A stretch of 64,000 nt of DNA, taken from NCBI RefSeq assembly GCF_047238125.1, contig NZ_JBDFMH010000001.1:3038001-3102000 (forward strand), given 5' to 3'. Shown one piece after another: positions 53,318 through 62,393 of the stretch (within the stretch, counting starts at the first letter, position 1; every line of letters begins with the position of its first letter). Under the pieces are notes generated by a model that saw nothing but the letters and a program-made list of their open reading frames with translations, was not told the DNA's origin and made no database searches. Made by a program: the position numbers and the translations under genes. Source of the stretch: JBDFMH01 sp047238125. GTDB taxonomy: Bacteria > Pseudomonadota > Alphaproteobacteria > Sphingomonadales > Sphingomonadaceae.

Positions 53318-54961
53318 TCAGATCCGGTAGCGCTCGGTGATTCCGACCAACGTGCGCGACAGCTGGGTGAGGTCGCCCGCCGCCTGGTCGAGCTGGCGGG
53401 TGCTGGCGGCGGTCTGCTGGCTGGCCTGGCGGATATTCTGCAGCGCGATCGTCACCTGTTCGATGCCGATCTGCTGCTGGTTGGTGCTGGCCACGATCTG
53501 CTGGAAGGTTTGCACGCTTTCCTGGATGCGCATGGCCAGCGCCTCGATCGCGCGCTGGCTGGCATCGGTCCGGTCCTTGCCCGATGCGACCCGCTTCACT
53601 GCCTCCTCGGTCAACATCACCGATGCGTTGATGCCGCGCTGGATTTCGCCAAGCAGCGACCGCACCGTGCGGGTGGCCGATTTCGCCTGATCTGCCAGCA
53701 TCTTCATTTCGGATGCCACGATCGCGAAGCTGCGCCCGCTTTCGCCCGCCGCCGCCGCCTCGATCGCGGCATTCAGCGCCAGCAGGTGCGAGCGTTCGGA
53801 AACATCGTTCACGGTCGCGATAATGTCTCCGATCGCCTGCGTCTTTTCCGACAGCGCGACGATATTGCCTGCGACGGCCTCGGCCTGCTCGCGGATCGCA
53901 TCCATCGCACGCACCGTATCGTCGACCGCGGCGATCCCGTCCTCGCTGGTCTGCGCGGTCGCCTGCGCCGATGCGATCACGTCCTGCGCGCGGCGGCTGA
54001 TCTGCGCGCCGGAATGAGTGATCTCGTCGACCGTCGCGGCAGTCTCCTGGACTGCGGCCAGCTGTTCCTCGACCGATGCCGCCTGCTGCTGGGTCGATGC
54101 GCGGATCTCGGTGGCGGCGGCGTTCAGGTTCTCGGTGGCCTGCCGGCTCTGGCCCGCCATCCCGCGCAGGCTTTCGACCATCATGTTGAGCGTACTGCCG
54201 AGCTGACCCAGTTCATCATCGCGGGAGACCGTGGCGGTACCGGTCAGATCACCCTGGCCGACCTGGCCGACGAAGCCCATGAAGGCGGCGAGCGGCGTCG
54301 TGATCGATCGGCGGATCGTCCAGGCGATGCCTGCACTCAACAGGATCGCGATCACCAACCCTGCAATGATCGAGTTGCGGCTATCCTCGTACACATCGCG
54401 CGCGGCGGCGCGCCCCGTCTCGACGACCTCGCCCATCGTGGCACGCAGATCGGCCAGCTGCTTGATCAGTGTCGCGCGCTGTTGGCCGATCGTGTCCTCG
54501 CGGCTGACGACGCCGGCCGCATCGCCGGCTGCGGCGCGATCGATCTGCTGGCTGCCGATCTCGCGGATGCGGTCGAACGCGTCGCTGGCCGTCGCCGCCT
54601 GGCCCGCCATCTGGCGCCAGAGGCCGGATCGCGCGCCGGTGACCGCGGTATTTTCGTAGGTCGCCAGATCCTCGCGAAGCCGGTCGATCGCGGTTTCGAC
54701 GGCGCTGGCCTGGGTCTGCCAGCTCGCCGCGCTCGCTCCGCCGCCGCCCGCCAGCGCGCGCAACCGGGTCTCGGTCAGCGTCGCTTCGGCCCGGCCGATC
54801 TGGTCGAGTTGCGAGATCGCCGCAAGATCACGGGTCACGATCCGGTCGACCGTCGTGCGGACCATCCCGATCTGGGCAAGCGCATAGACGCCGAGCCCGA
54901 TCAGGATTGCGATGATCGCTGCGAAGCCGGCGATGATCCGGTTGGAAATCGACACTTTCAT
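53318..54961 (-). CDS. Methyl-accepting chemotaxis protein
   Basis: A 547-aa transmembrane receptor. TM1 (about 9–30, IIAGFAAIIAILIGLGVYAL), a four-helix-bundle periplasmic sensor (about 31–190), TM2 (IIAGLVIAILLSAGIAWTI), HAMP (RSITTPLAAF ... RDDELGQLGSTLNMMV) and a signalling hairpin whose tip is SERSHLLALNAAIEAAAAGESGRSFA. No CheR-tethering pentapeptide at the C-terminus (ends ITERYRI). Only receptor of the operon; likely dedicated to this array. Confidence 0.93.
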   Translation of the reverse strand: MKVSISNRIIAGFAAIIAILIGLGVYALAQIGMVRTTVDRIVTRDLAAISQLDQIGRAEATLTETRLRALAGGGGASAASWQTQASAVETAIDRLREDLATYENTAVTGARSGLWRQMAGQAATASDAFDRIREIGSQQIDRAAAGDAAGVVSREDTIGQQRATLIKQLADLRATMGEVVETGRAAARDVYEDSRNSIIAGLVIAILLSAGIAWTIRRSITTPLAAFMGFVGQVGQGDLTGTATVSRDDELGQLGSTLNMMVESLRGMAGQSRQATENLNAAATEIRASTQQQAASVEEQLAAVQETAATVDEITHSGAQISRRAQDVIASAQATAQTSEDGIAAVDDTVRAMDAIREQAEAVAGNIVALSEKTQAIGDIIATVNDVSERSHLLALNAAIEAAAAGESGRSFAIVASEMKMLADQAKSATRTVRSLLGEIQRGINASVMLTEEAVKRVASGKDRTDASQRAIEALAMRIQESVQTFQQIVASTNQQQIGIEQVTIALQNIRQASQQTAASTRQLDQAAGDLTQLSRTLVGITERYRI

Positions 54962-55491
54962 CCTTCCCTATGTGTGCGCCGCGCGATCAGCCGTTCGGCG
55001 AGCCTGGTCGTCGAGACCAAGCTGATCGGTGATCCGTCCAGCGTTATGATGTGCGCGAGGGCCGCGTCAGTTTCCACCGCGTGATCGACGGGCACCGCGA
55101 TCGCCGCGTCGACCCCGGACACAGCCAGTGCGAGCAGCGGCGCGCTGTTCGCCAACACCACCATGTGCCGCGATTCGGCGCGTTCGACGCCGAGCGCCGC
55201 CGCGGGATCGAACAGATTCGCGATCAAGCCCCGCCAGGCGACGATGCCCAGCAGCGCCGCTGGCGCGCCGGGCACTGGCGTCGCGCGCGGCAGCGGCGCC
55301 ACTTCGCGGATCGCGGCGATCGGGCTGGCGAAACGGGCGTCGCCGATCGACCAGCGCAGGTGGAGGATGGTTTCGGCGTCCGCGGCGGCGGGTGGCGCGG
55401 CGAACACTGCCTGGCGCTCGGCCAGCAGCCGCGCGATCCCCTCGGCATCGCGGACATCGTCGGTAATGGTGATGTCGCCGGTGTCGCTCAT
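54958..55491 (-). CDS. cheW: CheW-like coupling protein, second copy
   Basis: A 177-aa CheW-domain protein linking the receptor to CheA. An extra N-terminal segment of about 40 residues precedes the domain (RWSIGDARFASPIAAIREV, GAPAALLGIVAWRGLIANLFDPAAALG). Overlaps cheR and the receptor gene by 4 bases each. Corresponds to WspD or FrzB by position. Confidence 0.87.
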   Translation of the reverse strand: MSDTGDITITDDVRDAEGIARLLAERQAVFAAPPAAADAETILHLRWSIGDARFASPIAAIREVAPLPRATPVPGAPAALLGIVAWRGLIANLFDPAAALGVERAESRHMVVLANSAPLLALAVSGVDAAIAVPVDHAVETDAALAHIITLDGSPISLVSTTRLAERLIARRTHREG

Positions 55492-56900
55492 GCCGCGGCA
55501 CCGATCGCGTGGCGCGCAGCGGCGACGACTGCGCCGGCGGTCATGCCGTCGCCTTCGGGCAGCGGGGTTTCTGCATCGATCCGCAGCACCAGCCGCAGCG
55601 CATTGCCGATCGCGCGGCGGCCCTCTCCGTCGCGCCCTCGCGCCAGCAGATGTCGGCCGAACATGTAATGCGCCATGGCGAAGCCGCTATCGAGATAGAG
55701 CGCCCTGCGAAAGCCAGCCTCGGCGGCGGCATCCTGTCCCAATGCGAGCGCGCCCAGCGCCGACAGATAATGCGGCACCGGATCGCGCGGCGCGGCGGCC
55801 ATGCCGCTTGTGGCGAGGCGCATGGCGGCCGCGCCATCGCCTTGCCCCAGTGCGATCCGGGCCGCTGCGATCGCATCCTCCGGCGCATCGGCGGCTGGCG
55901 CGGGCGCGGCCGGCTGCTGCCGCGCACGCCGGGGCGGCACGATCGCGACCGGCGGTCGCAGCGCGGGTGCCGCCGCGTGGATCGGGTTCGGAACGTGGAT
56001 CGGCTCCACCGTCGGCGGCATCGGTTCGGTGGCCGCGCCGCGCCGTCTATAGGCGACCATGCCGTCGATCTCGATCTGACGTGCGACCGTTTCGAAGGCG
56101 GGATTGGGCTCGGCATGCCCCAGTAGCAACGTGCCGTCTACCGCCAGCCGATCCACCATTCGGCCGACCATCGCGGTCGCCATGTCGTGGTGGAAATAGA
56201 TCAGCACGTTGCGGCACAGGATCAGGTCGAAATCGGTGAACTGCAATGCTGATGCCGGATCCAGCAGATCGACCATGTTGTGCGATTCGAACCGCACCAG
56301 CCCGCGGTGGACGGCCTTCAATCGATACTGCTCGCCTTCCCGATCGAACATGCGGGTGCGGGCATCCTCGTCCAGCGTGCGCAGCGCCCAGGGCGTGAAC
56401 AGGCCGGCGCGCGCGGTGGCCAGCGCACGCTCGTCGATATCGGTGCCGGTGATCGCGATCCGCCAATCGGCGATGTCGGCACCGATCAAGTCGCGTAGCA
56501 GAATCGCGATCGAATAGGGCTCAGCACCGGTCGAGCAGCCGACGCTCCAGATCCGCAGCCGGCGGGTTTCGCGGCGTGCTTCGATGAGTTTGGGCAGCAC
56601 GCTTCGACGCAGCATGTCGAACTGTTCGGCGAAGCGGAAGAAGAAGGTCTCGTTGATCGTGACTTCGCTGGCGAGCGCGGTCCATTCGGCCGCACCCGTG
56701 TCGCCGTCCAGCAACGCAAGATACGCAGCGGGCGTATCGATGCCGCGCGCGGCCATGCGCTGGGCCAGCCGTTCCCACAGCTGATCGTCCTTGTCGGCAT
56801 AATAATGATGGCCGGTGCGTGCGATAACGGCCGCCTTCAGTGCGGCGAAGGCGGGGTCGTCGCTCGGCGCGGTCGGCATCTGGCGAACCGCGCGGTTCAT
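55488..56900 (-). CDS. cheR: Chemoreceptor methyltransferase CheR with C-terminal TPR region
   Basis: A 470-aa protein. The CheR methyltransferase (about 10–275) has the AdoMet site WSVGCSTGAEPYSIA, NETFFFRFAEQFD and LILCRNVLIYF. After a Pro-rich linker the C-terminal part (about 345–440) carries TPR-like helices (AAARIALGQGDGAAAMRLA, YLSALGALALGQDAAAEAGFRRAL). TPR-bearing CheR is the hallmark of WspC and FrzF, where the TPRs localise or regulate the enzyme. Confidence 0.92.
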   Translation of the reverse strand: MNRAVRQMPTAPSDDPAFAALKAAVIARTGHHYYADKDDQLWERLAQRMAARGIDTPAAYLALLDGDTGAAEWTALASEVTINETFFFRFAEQFDMLRRSVLPKLIEARRETRRLRIWSVGCSTGAEPYSIAILLRDLIGADIADWRIAITGTDIDERALATARAGLFTPWALRTLDEDARTRMFDREGEQYRLKAVHRGLVRFESHNMVDLLDPASALQFTDFDLILCRNVLIYFHHDMATAMVGRMVDRLAVDGTLLLGHAEPNPAFETVARQIEIDGMVAYRRRGAATEPMPPTVEPIHVPNPIHAAAPALRPPVAIVPPRRARQQPAAPAPAADAPEDAIAAARIALGQGDGAAAMRLATSGMAAAPRDPVPHYLSALGALALGQDAAAEAGFRRALYLDSGFAMAHYMFGRHLLARGRDGEGRRAIGNALRLVLRIDAETPLPEGDGMTAGAVVAAARHAIGAAA

Positions 56901-57397
56901 ACCGGGATCGCCCAGTCGGCCGCGCGGCGGAGGGCGTCGTCGGTCAGGTCGGCGATGCGCGCGCGCTCGGCATCGGCGAGCAGGCGGTCAAGCGACAGCA
57001 GATGGGCGATGCCATCCTCCAGCGAGACCTCGCCGATCACTGCGCCGCCCTGACTGTGTTCGGGTGACACCGGGGCGATCGCGGCGGGCTCGGCCGACCG
57101 GACATCTTCCACTCGATCGACCAGCAGGCACGGCATCTGCGCGCCGGCGCCGTGCGGCCGGATGATATGCGCGAACAAGCCGGCCGCCTTGCGCGGTGGC
57201 GCGCCGAACAGGATGGCCGGATCGAGCACGGGTAATATCCCGCCCGCGATGCTGACGAACCCGGCCAACGGCGCGGGCAGGCTCGGTGGCCGCCACAACG
57301 GCAGCATCGGCACGATATCGCGCACCCGGCCGGCATCGATCGCGAACCGGGCTTCGCCGATCCGAAAGACGAGCAGGGTGGCGGGGAGCGCATCCAT
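56897..57397 (-). CDS. cheW: CheW-like coupling protein, first copy
   Basis: A 166-aa CheW-domain protein: LLVFRIGEARFAIDAGRVRDIVPM, then APLAGFVSIAGGILPVLDPAILFG, and a C-terminal extension of about 30 residues. First gene of the chemosensory operon. Only 63 bases separate it from the fadJ-type gene on the same strand; that gap holds a GGCGC-AA-GCGCC hairpin (57426–57437), so a dedicated promoter must be very short or partly shared. Confidence 0.87.
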   Translation of the reverse strand: MDALPATLLVFRIGEARFAIDAGRVRDIVPMLPLWRPPSLPAPLAGFVSIAGGILPVLDPAILFGAPPRKAAGLFAHIIRPHGAGAQMPCLLVDRVEDVRSAEPAAIAPVSPEHSQGGAVIGEVSLEDGIAHLLSLDRLLADAERARIADLTDDALRRAADWAIPV

Positions 57398-57460
57398 CGC
57401 GCCCTTAGCGCATTTCGCGAGGGCTGGCGCAAGCGCCCCCGGCTGCCCGCCCGCCCGGGA

Positions 57461-59485
57461 TCAACGGTTGAAGCGTTCGCCCTTCGCCGCCTTTTCCGCC
57501 AGCAGCGGGGCGACTTCGAACCCATGCTTCTCCAGCCCGGCGACGATGGTCTTCAGTCCGATCGTGTCTGCCCAGAACATCGGCCCGCCGCGATAGGGCG
57601 GCCAGCCATAGCCGTAGATCCACACCACATCGATGTCGGACGCACGCTGGGCAATGCCCTCGCTCAGGATCTTCGCGCCCTCGTTGACCATCGTGTAGAG
57701 CGTCCGCTCGATGATCTCCTCGTCGCTGATGGCGCGCTTCTCGACGCCGGCCTTGGCGCTGAAATCATCGAGGATCGCCTGCACTTCGGGCGAATCCGAA
57801 GGCGTGCGCTTCTCGTCATAATCGTAGAAGCCCTTTCCGGCCTTCTGGCCCATCCGGCCGATCGCGCAGAGCGCATCGCGCACATTCTCGATCCGGCTCG
57901 GATCGCGGTGCCAGCCGATATCGGTGCCGGCCAGATCCGCCATCTGGAACGGGCCCATCGGCATCCCGAAGTCGACATGCACCTTGTCCACCTGCGCAGG
58001 CGTCGCGCCTTCCATCAGCAGCTTCATCGCTTCCACCTGACGCGGCATCAACATGCGATTGCCGATGAAGCCGTGGCAAACACCCGCCACCACCGCCACC
58101 TTGCGGATCACCTTGGCGATCGCCATCGCCGTCACCAGCACGTCATCCGCCGTCTTCGCGCCGCGCACCACTTCCAGCAGCTTCATCACGTTGGCGGGCG
58201 AAAAGAAGTGCAGGCCCACCACATCCGCCGGGCGGCCGGTGCTGGCAGCGATCTCGTCGATGTCGAGATAGCTGGTGTTGGACGCCAGGATCGCGCCCGG
58301 CCTGGCGACACGGTCGAGCTCGGCGAAGACTGTCTTCTTCACCTCCATCTGCTCGAACACCGCCTCGATGATCAGGTCGCAATCGGCGAGGTCGTCATAG
58401 GACAGGGTCGGGCGCAGCAGCGCCTGCGCGGCGGCCGCCTTCTCCTCCGTCATCCGGCCGCGCTTCACATTGCCGGCATAATTCTTCGCGATGGTGGCGA
58501 AGCCGCGATCGATCGCGTCCTGCTTCATCTCCAGGATAGTGACGGGGATGCCCGCAGTGAGGAAATTCATCGCGATGCCGCCGCCCATCGTGCCCGCGCC
58601 GATGATGCCGACCCTGGCGATCGGGCGCGGCTTCACGTCGTCGCCGATGCCGTCGATCTTGGACACCTGGCGCTCGGCGAAGAAGATGTGGCGCAGCGCC
58701 TTCGACTGGTCGCTCATCACCAGCTTCATGAACAGGTTGCGCTCGACATCGATGCCCTTGTCGAACGGCAGCGCCGCCGCCTTGACCGCTTCCACACAGG
58801 CCACTGGCGCTTCCAGCCCGCGGAACTTACGCGCGTTGGCGGCGACCAGCGCGTCGATCGCGGCCTCGTCCACTTCCACCGTCTTGTCGCGCAGCTTCGG
58901 GCCGGGCTTGCCCGCAACTTCGCGCGCAAAGGCGATCGCGTCCGCCTCCAGGCTGTCCTCGCCGGCCATTCGGTCAAGCAGGCCCATGCCCAGCGCCATC
59001 TTGGCGGGCACGGGATCGCCCGTCGCGATCATGCCCAGCGCCGGCACCGCGCCGATCGCGCGCGGCAGCCGCTGCGTGCCGCCGGCACCCGGCAGGATGC
59101 CCAGCTTCACTTCGGGCAGGCCCAGCTTCGCCGAAGGAACGCCGATCCGGTAATGGCAGCCGAGCGCCACTTCGAGCCCGCCGCCGAGCGCCGTCCCGTG
59201 GATCGCGGCAACCACCGGCTTCTCACTCGCCTCGATCCGGTCGACCACCTCGGGCAGCCAGGGCGACTGGGGCGGCTTGCTGAATTCGGTAATGTCGGCG
59301 CCGGCGAAGAAGGTGCGACCCTCGCAGCGGATCACGATCGCTTCGATCGCGGCATCGGCGGCCGCTTCGTCAAGCGCGGCAACGAGGCCGACGCGGACCG
59401 CATGGCCGAGCGCGTTGACGGGGGGATTGTTCGACGTGACGACGAGGATCGCGCCTTCTCGGCGCGTGCTGATCGGCGATGACAT
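57461..59485 (-). CDS. fadJ: Fatty-acid oxidation multifunctional protein (enoyl-CoA hydratase/3-hydroxyacyl-CoA dehydrogenase)
   Basis: A 674-aa fusion. The N-terminal crotonase domain has the oxyanion hole HGTALGGGLEVALGCHY and GAGGTQRLPRAIG. The NAD-binding dehydrogenase begins VGIIGAGTMGGGIAMNF, with FFSPANVMKLLEVVRG and GVCHGFIGNRM, followed by two C-terminal 3HCDH repeats. It catalyses steps two and three of beta-oxidation. The later ATG (MSSPISTRR) is preferred over a start five codons earlier. Confidence 0.92.
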   Translation of the reverse strand: MSSPISTRREGAILVVTSNNPPVNALGHAVRVGLVAALDEAAADAAIEAIVIRCEGRTFFAGADITEFSKPPQSPWLPEVVDRIEASEKPVVAAIHGTALGGGLEVALGCHYRIGVPSAKLGLPEVKLGILPGAGGTQRLPRAIGAVPALGMIATGDPVPAKMALGMGLLDRMAGEDSLEADAIAFAREVAGKPGPKLRDKTVEVDEAAIDALVAANARKFRGLEAPVACVEAVKAAALPFDKGIDVERNLFMKLVMSDQSKALRHIFFAERQVSKIDGIGDDVKPRPIARVGIIGAGTMGGGIAMNFLTAGIPVTILEMKQDAIDRGFATIAKNYAGNVKRGRMTEEKAAAAQALLRPTLSYDDLADCDLIIEAVFEQMEVKKTVFAELDRVARPGAILASNTSYLDIDEIAASTGRPADVVGLHFFSPANVMKLLEVVRGAKTADDVLVTAMAIAKVIRKVAVVAGVCHGFIGNRMLMPRQVEAMKLLMEGATPAQVDKVHVDFGMPMGPFQMADLAGTDIGWHRDPSRIENVRDALCAIGRMGQKAGKGFYDYDEKRTPSDSPEVQAILDDFSAKAGVEKRAISDEEIIERTLYTMVNEGAKILSEGIAQRASDIDVVWIYGYGWPPYRGGPMFWADTIGLKTIVAGLEKHGFEVAPLLAEKAAKGERFNR

Positions 59486-59565
59486 GGACGGCCTCTCCAA
59501 GGTTTCCGTTTACGTCAATGTCGCCAATCCGGAGGCGAGTAAAGTCCCTATCTGGCGCGTCGGGC

Positions 59566-59889
59566 TCAGGCCTTGCGGTCGTCGCGAAGCATCTTGGTGC
59601 CCTGATCCTTCACGCTCGCGCCGATCAGCCCCGCCATGAACGACAGCATCGGCGGCAGGCTCAGCTGTACGCGCACGCGGCTGTCCTCGACGTCGAGCAG
59701 CGCGGAGACGAGCTGGCCCATCGCGGTCACGTCGATCGCCATCCGGTGCTCCCCCGGCCATGACGATTTCACATCTGCCACGCCGCCCGGGATATGGCCC
59801 GCCAGCTCGCCGATCCGCGCGCGCAGCCGCCGCTCGGCCTCCGCCCGACCCAGCGTGTGGGGAATGTCGATGATGGTCGGTGGGGTCAT
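59566..59889 (-). CDS. Polyhydroxyalkanoic acid system family protein
   Basis: A 107-aa protein of PF09650 (PHA_gran_rgn): TIIDIPHTLGRAEAERRLRARIGEL, then strands around HRMAIDVTAMGQLVSALL and LPPMLSFMAGLI. Members are linked to polyhydroxyalkanoate granules by genome context, with unknown biochemical role. No phaC lies in this window. Confidence 0.83.
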   Translation of the reverse strand: MTPPTIIDIPHTLGRAEAERRLRARIGELAGHIPGGVADVKSSWPGEHRMAIDVTAMGQLVSALLDVEDSRVRVQLSLPPMLSFMAGLIGASVKDQGTKMLRDDRKA

Positions 59890-59927
59890 GGCGCGATCCT
59901 GTTGGCGACTCGAGCGGAGGACCGACC

Positions 59928-60371
59928 CTAACGCATCCGATCGGCCGCGTCGGATGCCAGTCGATCGGCGCGCTCGTTATCGGGATGGCCGGCATGGCCC
60001 TTGACCCACTTCCAGTCGATCCGGTGCGGTTCGGCGGCGGCCATCAGCAGCCGCCAAAGGTCTGCATTCTTGACCGGCTGGCGGGCGGCAGTGCGCCAGC
60101 CGTTGCGGATCCAGCCGGGAATCCACTTGGTCAGCCCGTCCATCACATATTTGCTGTCGGTGGAAAGCGTCACGCGGCAGGGCTTCTTCAGCGCGCCCAG
60201 CGCCTCGATCGCGGCCATCAGTTCCATGCGGTTGTTCGTCGTGTCACGCTCTCCGCCCGAAAGCTCCTTTTCGGTCGCTCCGGTGCGCAGCACCGCGCCC
60301 CATCCACCCGGCCCGGGATTGCCCTTGCAGGCCCCGTCGGTCGCGATCTCGACATGCGGCAGATCGCTCAT
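59928..60371 (-). CDS. rnhA: Ribonuclease HI
   Basis: A 147-aa enzyme that cuts RNA in RNA–DNA hybrids. The DEDD residues are seen in IATDGACKGNPGPGGWGAVL, NNRMELMAAIEAL, LSTDSKYVMDGL and GHPDNERADRLASDAA. ATG overlaps the thrB stop by 4 bases; ispH–thrB–rnhA is a familiar sphingomonad order. Confidence 0.95.
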   Translation of the reverse strand: MSDLPHVEIATDGACKGNPGPGGWGAVLRTGATEKELSGGERDTTNNRMELMAAIEALGALKKPCRVTLSTDSKYVMDGLTKWIPGWIRNGWRTAARQPVKNADLWRLLMAAAEPHRIDWKWVKGHAGHPDNERADRLASDAADRMR

Positions 60372-61327
60372 GCGACGCGCGTCACCAACTCGGGGTCATA
60401 ATGCTTCAGCCGGCGCATATAGGCGAGCGGGTCCTTGCGCGTGACGAGCGCATCGGCCGGCGTATTCAGCCAATCCCATGCGCGCGACAGCGCGAAGCGG
60501 ATGCACGCGCCACTCGCCAGCTTCGCGAATTCTGCCTGTTCGTGCGGCGTCAGCGCGAAACGCTCTCCATAGCCTGCGATCAGCGCTTCGCCCACAGCGG
60601 CATCATGCGTCCGCCCGGTCGCGTCGAAGCTCCACGCGCTGTGCATCACCGCCAGATCATAGACCCGCAGGTCGGTGCAGGCGAAATAGAAGTCGATCAG
60701 CCCGGTCACCCGGTCACCCAGCATCAGCACATTGTCCGGAAACAGATCGGCATGGATCGCGCAGGCATCGAGCCGATCCGCCGGCCAATCCTTGGTGATG
60801 CGATCGATAGCGAAGCCGAGATCGTCGTGCAGGCCCGGTGCGATCTCGTCCAGGCTGAGGCCGCATCGCTCGAACAACGGCTGCCAGCTATCGACCCCCA
60901 TCGAATTGGCGCGGGTCGGCGTAAAATCTGCCACGGCGGCATGCATCGCCGCCATCGCGCGACCCGCGGCCAAGGCCTGCGCGGGTGTCGGGTGCGATAG
61001 CGACACACCTGGCAGGAATCGGATCAGGCAAGCGGGGCGGCCTTCGAGCTCCTGGATCTCGACACCCGACCGGTCCTTGATCGCGGGTGGCACCGGCAGG
61101 CCCTTCGCCGCGAGATGGTCGAGCAGCGCCATGAAGAAGGGCAGGTCGCTGGCATCGACCCGCTTTTCATAGAGCGTGAGGATGAAGCGGTCGCGCGTGG
61201 TTTCGACCAGATAGTTGCTGTTCTCGACGCCCTCCGCGATCCCCTTGGCGGAGACGAGCTCGCCCACCTCGTAGCGCGCGAGGAACGCGGCCAGGGCTTC
61301 GGCCGAGACCTGGGTATAGACTGCCAT
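60368..61327 (-). CDS. thrB: Homoserine kinase, aminoglycoside-phosphotransferase type
   Basis: A 319-aa kinase of threonine synthesis, of the APH/Bud32-like second class rather than the GHMP class. VSAEALAAFLARYEVGELVSAKGIAEGVENSNYLV is the N-terminal signature (nucleotide loop); the catalytic loop is AIHADLFPDNVL and the metal Asp is in GLIDFYFACTDL. Ten bases separate it from ispH. Confidence 0.93.
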   Translation of the reverse strand: MAVYTQVSAEALAAFLARYEVGELVSAKGIAEGVENSNYLVETTRDRFILTLYEKRVDASDLPFFMALLDHLAAKGLPVPPAIKDRSGVEIQELEGRPACLIRFLPGVSLSHPTPAQALAAGRAMAAMHAAVADFTPTRANSMGVDSWQPLFERCGLSLDEIAPGLHDDLGFAIDRITKDWPADRLDACAIHADLFPDNVLMLGDRVTGLIDFYFACTDLRVYDLAVMHSAWSFDATGRTHDAAVGEALIAGYGERFALTPHEQAEFAKLASGACIRFALSRAWDWLNTPADALVTRKDPLAYMRRLKHYDPELVTRVA

Positions 61328-61336
61328 GGCGCGTGA

Positions 61337-62281
61337 TCAGGCCGCGAGGCCGCGCGGCAGCTTGAAGACAAGATCCTCGCGCGTCGTCTCGGCTTCCTCC
61401 TCGGTCACCGCGAACCGCGTCGCCAGCCGATCGACCAGTTCGCGCACCAGCGTCTCGGGGGCGGAGGCGCCGGCAGTGATGCCCAGCGTCGTCACCCCGT
61501 CGAGCCAGCCGAGATCGAGTTCGGCCGCGCGCTGGATCAGCCGCGCCTTCACGCCCTCGCGCTCCGCCACTTCCACCAGCCGCAGCGAGTTGGACGAGTT
61601 GGGCGCGCCGATCACCAGCATCGCATCGCAGCGCGCGGCGATCGCCTTCACGGCGGCCTGCCGGTTCGATGTGGCGTAGCAGATATCCTCGCCGCGCGGC
61701 CCCTGGATCGACGGAAAGCGCCGCTGCAGCACTGCGATCGTAGCGCGCGTATCATCGACCGACAGGGTGGTCTGCGTGAGGAAGGCCAGCCGATCCGGAT
61801 CGGCGGGCAGGATCCGCTCCGCATCCTCCACCGTCTCGATCAGCGTCATCGCGCCATCATCCACCTGGCCGAACGTGCCGATCACTTCGGGATGGCCGGC
61901 ATGACCGATGAACAGGATGTGCCGCCCCGCCTCCACCAGCCGTTCGGCCTGGCGGTGGACCTTGGAGACTAGCGGGCAGGTGGCATCGAGATAGTTCAGG
62001 CCGCGCTCCGCCGCCTTGTTCGGTACAGCCTTGGGCACGCCATGCGCGGAGAACACCACCGGCACGCCGTCCGGCACCTCGTCCAGTTCCTCCACGAAGA
62101 TCGCGCCCTGCGCCTTCAGCGCATCCACCACGAACTTGTTGTGCACGATTTCATGCCGCACGTAGACGGGTGCACCATATTTCTCGATCGCCAGCTCGAC
62201 GATCCGGATCGCACGGTCGACCCCGGCGCAAAAGCCGCGCGGCGCGGCGATCAGCAGGCGGAGCGGAGGAAGGGAAGCCAT
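61337..62281 (-). CDS. ispH: 4-hydroxy-3-methylbut-2-enyl diphosphate reductase
   Basis: A 314-aa iron–sulfur enzyme ending the MEP isoprenoid pathway. The three cluster cysteines lie in APRGFCAGVDRAI, LDATCPLVSKVH and EDICYATSNRQ; substrate residues include HEIVHNKFVV, FIGHAGHPEV and GAPNSSNSLRL. First gene of the leftward ispH–thrB–rnhA operon. Confidence 0.96.
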   Translation of the reverse strand: MASLPPLRLLIAAPRGFCAGVDRAIRIVELAIEKYGAPVYVRHEIVHNKFVVDALKAQGAIFVEELDEVPDGVPVVFSAHGVPKAVPNKAAERGLNYLDATCPLVSKVHRQAERLVEAGRHILFIGHAGHPEVIGTFGQVDDGAMTLIETVEDAERILPADPDRLAFLTQTTLSVDDTRATIAVLQRRFPSIQGPRGEDICYATSNRQAAVKAIAARCDAMLVIGAPNSSNSLRLVEVAEREGVKARLIQRAAELDLGWLDGVTTLGITAGASAPETLVRELVDRLATRFAVTEEEAETTREDLVFKLPRGLAA

Positions 62282-62393
62282 GGCCGCGCTCTACGCGATC
62301 CCGCCGCCGGGCGGAAGTCCGCGCTTGCTTGTGCGCGCGCCGCCGCCTTCCTATGATGCGGCCTACTTTGCGATACCATCCCAGGGAGTTTCC

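Noticed and set aside
62280..62393. N-terminal extension of the lipoprotein gene before 62394
   Set aside because: It would place 38 residues ahead of a proper signal peptide and lipobox; the GTG has a good ribosome-binding site.
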